A stretch of 64,000 bases of DNA from an uncultured Roseicyclus sp. (GTDB taxonomy: Bacteria; Pseudomonadota; Alphaproteobacteria; Rhodobacterales; Rhodobacteraceae), in contig CANLXA010000005.1 in NCBI GenBank assembly GCA_947494975.1, positions 248,001-312,000 on the forward strand, written 5' to 3'. A program made the translations under genes and the position numbers. Position 1 is the first letter of the stretch, and every line of letters begins with the position of its first letter. The notes below the pieces were generated by a model. The model had not been told where the DNA came from. It ran no database searches and was given only the letters and a program-made list of their open reading frames with translations. Positions 62,850 to 64,000 of the stretch are shown here, piece by piece.

Positions 62850-63962
62850 ATGACCGGCAACACCATCGTCAACAGCTGGAACGAATGGGACAAGCTGCGC
62901 CACGTCATCGTGGGCCGCGCCGATGATGGACACATCCCGCCCGAGGAACCCGCGCTCGATGCCAAGGTGCCCGAAGACAGCGACATGCGCGGCCAATGGG
63001 GCCGCCGCCCGCAAGAGACCATCGACCGCGCCAACGAGCTGCTCGATGCCTTCGCCAAACAACTCACGGATCGCGGCATCCGGGTCGACCGCCCGACGCC
63101 CATCGACCATTCCCTGCCCGCCACCACGCCTGACTTCCACACTGACAGCCAGTTCGGCTGCATGCCGCCCCGCGATGTCCTGCTGACCGTCGGCTCCGAG
63201 ATCCTCGAAGCCACCATGTCCTACCGCTGTCGCTGGTTCGAATACCTCAACTACCGCCCGCTCCTGCAGCAATATTGGGAGGAGGACCCTAATTTCCGGC
63301 ATGAGGCCGCCCCCAAGCCGCGCCTCACCGACGCCGATTATCACCCCGATTACCTCTCCGACAAAATCGGCGTGGCCAAGCGCCTGCAATGGGCCGAGGA
63401 AAAGCACTTCGTCACGACGGAGGAAGAGCCCCTCTTCGACGCCGCCGACGTCCTGCGCTTCGGGCGCGATCTAGTCGTGCAGCACGGCTTCACCACCAAC
63501 CTCAAGGGCATCGAATGGCTGCGCCGCCATTTCCCGGACCACCGCGTCCATGCGGTGAACTTCCCCGGCGATCCCTACCCGATCCACATCGACGCCACCT
63601 TCACGCCGCTGCGCCCCGGCCTGATCCTCAACAACCCGCAACGGCGCCTGCCAGACGATCAGCGCAAGATGTTCAACAACAATGGCTGGGACATCGTCGA
63701 CGCCGCCCAACCGGCCCACAACGCGCCCCCGCCGCTCTGCTATTCCTCCACCTGGCTGTCGATGAACGTGCTGGTGCTCGACCCCAAAACCGTCTGCGTC
63801 GAGGCGTCCGAGGTCTACCAGATGGAACAGATGGACAAGCTCGGCATGGAGGTAGTCCCGGTGGACCTTCGCGACGCCTACGCCTTCGGCGGCGGCCTGC
63901 ATTGCTGCACCGCGGACGTGTATCGCGAGGGTGGGTGTGAGGACTATTTCCCCAATCAATAG
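62850..63962 (+). CDS. Glycine amidinotransferase-like enzyme
   Basis: A 370-residue enzyme closely resembling arginine:glycine amidinotransferase, which makes guanidinoacetate and ornithine. By spacing against the human enzyme the catalytic Asp, His and Cys fall at D197 (PLFDAADVLRFGRD), H246 (YPIHIDATF) and C352 (GGGLHCCTADVYREG). The WLSMNVLVLD and TNLKGIEWLRRHF segments also agree. The bacterial family also includes scyllo-inosamine-4-phosphate and other amidinotransferases, so the acceptor is uncertain. Oddly, C352 is followed by a second Cys. I start at 62850; a TTG at 62835 adds five residues. AGGGGCAAGA precedes it. Confidence 0.85.
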   Translation: MTGNTIVNSWNEWDKLRHVIVGRADDGHIPPEEPALDAKVPEDSDMRGQWGRRPQETIDRANELLDAFAKQLTDRGIRVDRPTPIDHSLPATTPDFHTDSQFGCMPPRDVLLTVGSEILEATMSYRCRWFEYLNYRPLLQQYWEEDPNFRHEAAPKPRLTDADYHPDYLSDKIGVAKRLQWAEEKHFVTTEEEPLFDAADVLRFGRDLVVQHGFTTNLKGIEWLRRHFPDHRVHAVNFPGDPYPIHIDATFTPLRPGLILNNPQRRLPDDQRKMFNNNGWDIVDAAQPAHNAPPPLCYSSTWLSMNVLVLDPKTVCVEASEVYQMEQMDKLGMEVVPVDLRDAYAFGGGLHCCTADVYREGGCEDYFPNQ

Positions 63963-64000
63963 GTCTCCGCCCCAACGGCTATGGCCCCAACGCCCTCGCC

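Overview
The window reads as a chromosomal segment of an alphaproteobacterium of the order Rhodobacterales, most like a marine roseobacter-type organism. The evidence is the block ubiB-ubiE / mutM-enoyl-CoA hydratase-rpsT-dnaA-dnaN-recF-gyrB, a flagellar cluster with the alphaproteobacterial genes flaF, flbT and DUF1217, TTAA-N7-TTAA (CtrA-type) boxes in front of flagellar operons, GANTC sites (CcrM-type) upstream of dnaA, and a curli chaperone of the CsgH type. GC content is high and coding density is high, with many ATGA start/stop overlaps. No tRNA, rRNA, CRISPR array, insertion sequence or prophage was seen.

Layout. (1) 1-2.5 kb: the end of an L-rhamnose uptake and catabolism operon in Rhizobium rhaQ-rhaU-rhaK order (permease end, mutarotase, FGGY kinase), followed by a TetR regulator. 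(2) 2.58-5.63 kb: a two-subunit molybdenum hydroxylase of the isoquinoline 1-oxidoreductase type and a small membrane protein. Matching palindromes before tetR and before this operon suggest that the TetR controls both. (3) 5.7-6.6 kb: a fusion of a cyclic-nucleotide-binding-like domain to an N-acyltransferase. (4) 6.7-39.1 kb: a nearly complete flagellar cluster in several blocks on both strands. It encodes motor (motB, motA, a MotE-like chaperone, two FliL), rod, rings, hook, hook-associated proteins, export apparatus (fliP fliQ fliR flhA flhB fliH fliI), switch protein fliN, flagellin with flaF/flbT, hook-length control fliK, flgD, and several clade-specific proteins of unknown role. fliG, fliM and any dedicated flagellar sigma factor are not in the window. 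(5) 39.1-51.8 kb: housekeeping genes for ubiquinone synthesis, base-excision repair, ribosomal protein S20 and replication initiation. (6) 51.9-64 kb: a mixed region with an exported hydrolase, a compact curli locus (two curlins and CsgH, without the CsgG/E/F secretion genes), an RTX/Hint protein, a Nudix hydrolase, an MFS transporter, TrhO, a small RHH-like operon, nicotinamidase, a nucleotidyltransferase, MscS and a glycine-amidinotransferase-like enzyme.

How it works together. The flagellar genes form one organelle programme, probably driven by CtrA, with flagellin output tuned by FlaF/FlbT and by hairpins after fliC. The curli locus could provide the opposing sessile programme. The best candidates for undescribed biology are the 722-residue periplasmic protein encoded directly after motA together with the divergent MotB, the cNMP-like/N-acyltransferase fusion, the small curli locus with its repeat-rich promoter, and the two-operator TetR circuit. 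All functional statements come from reading the sequence and from family knowledge; no database search was run.
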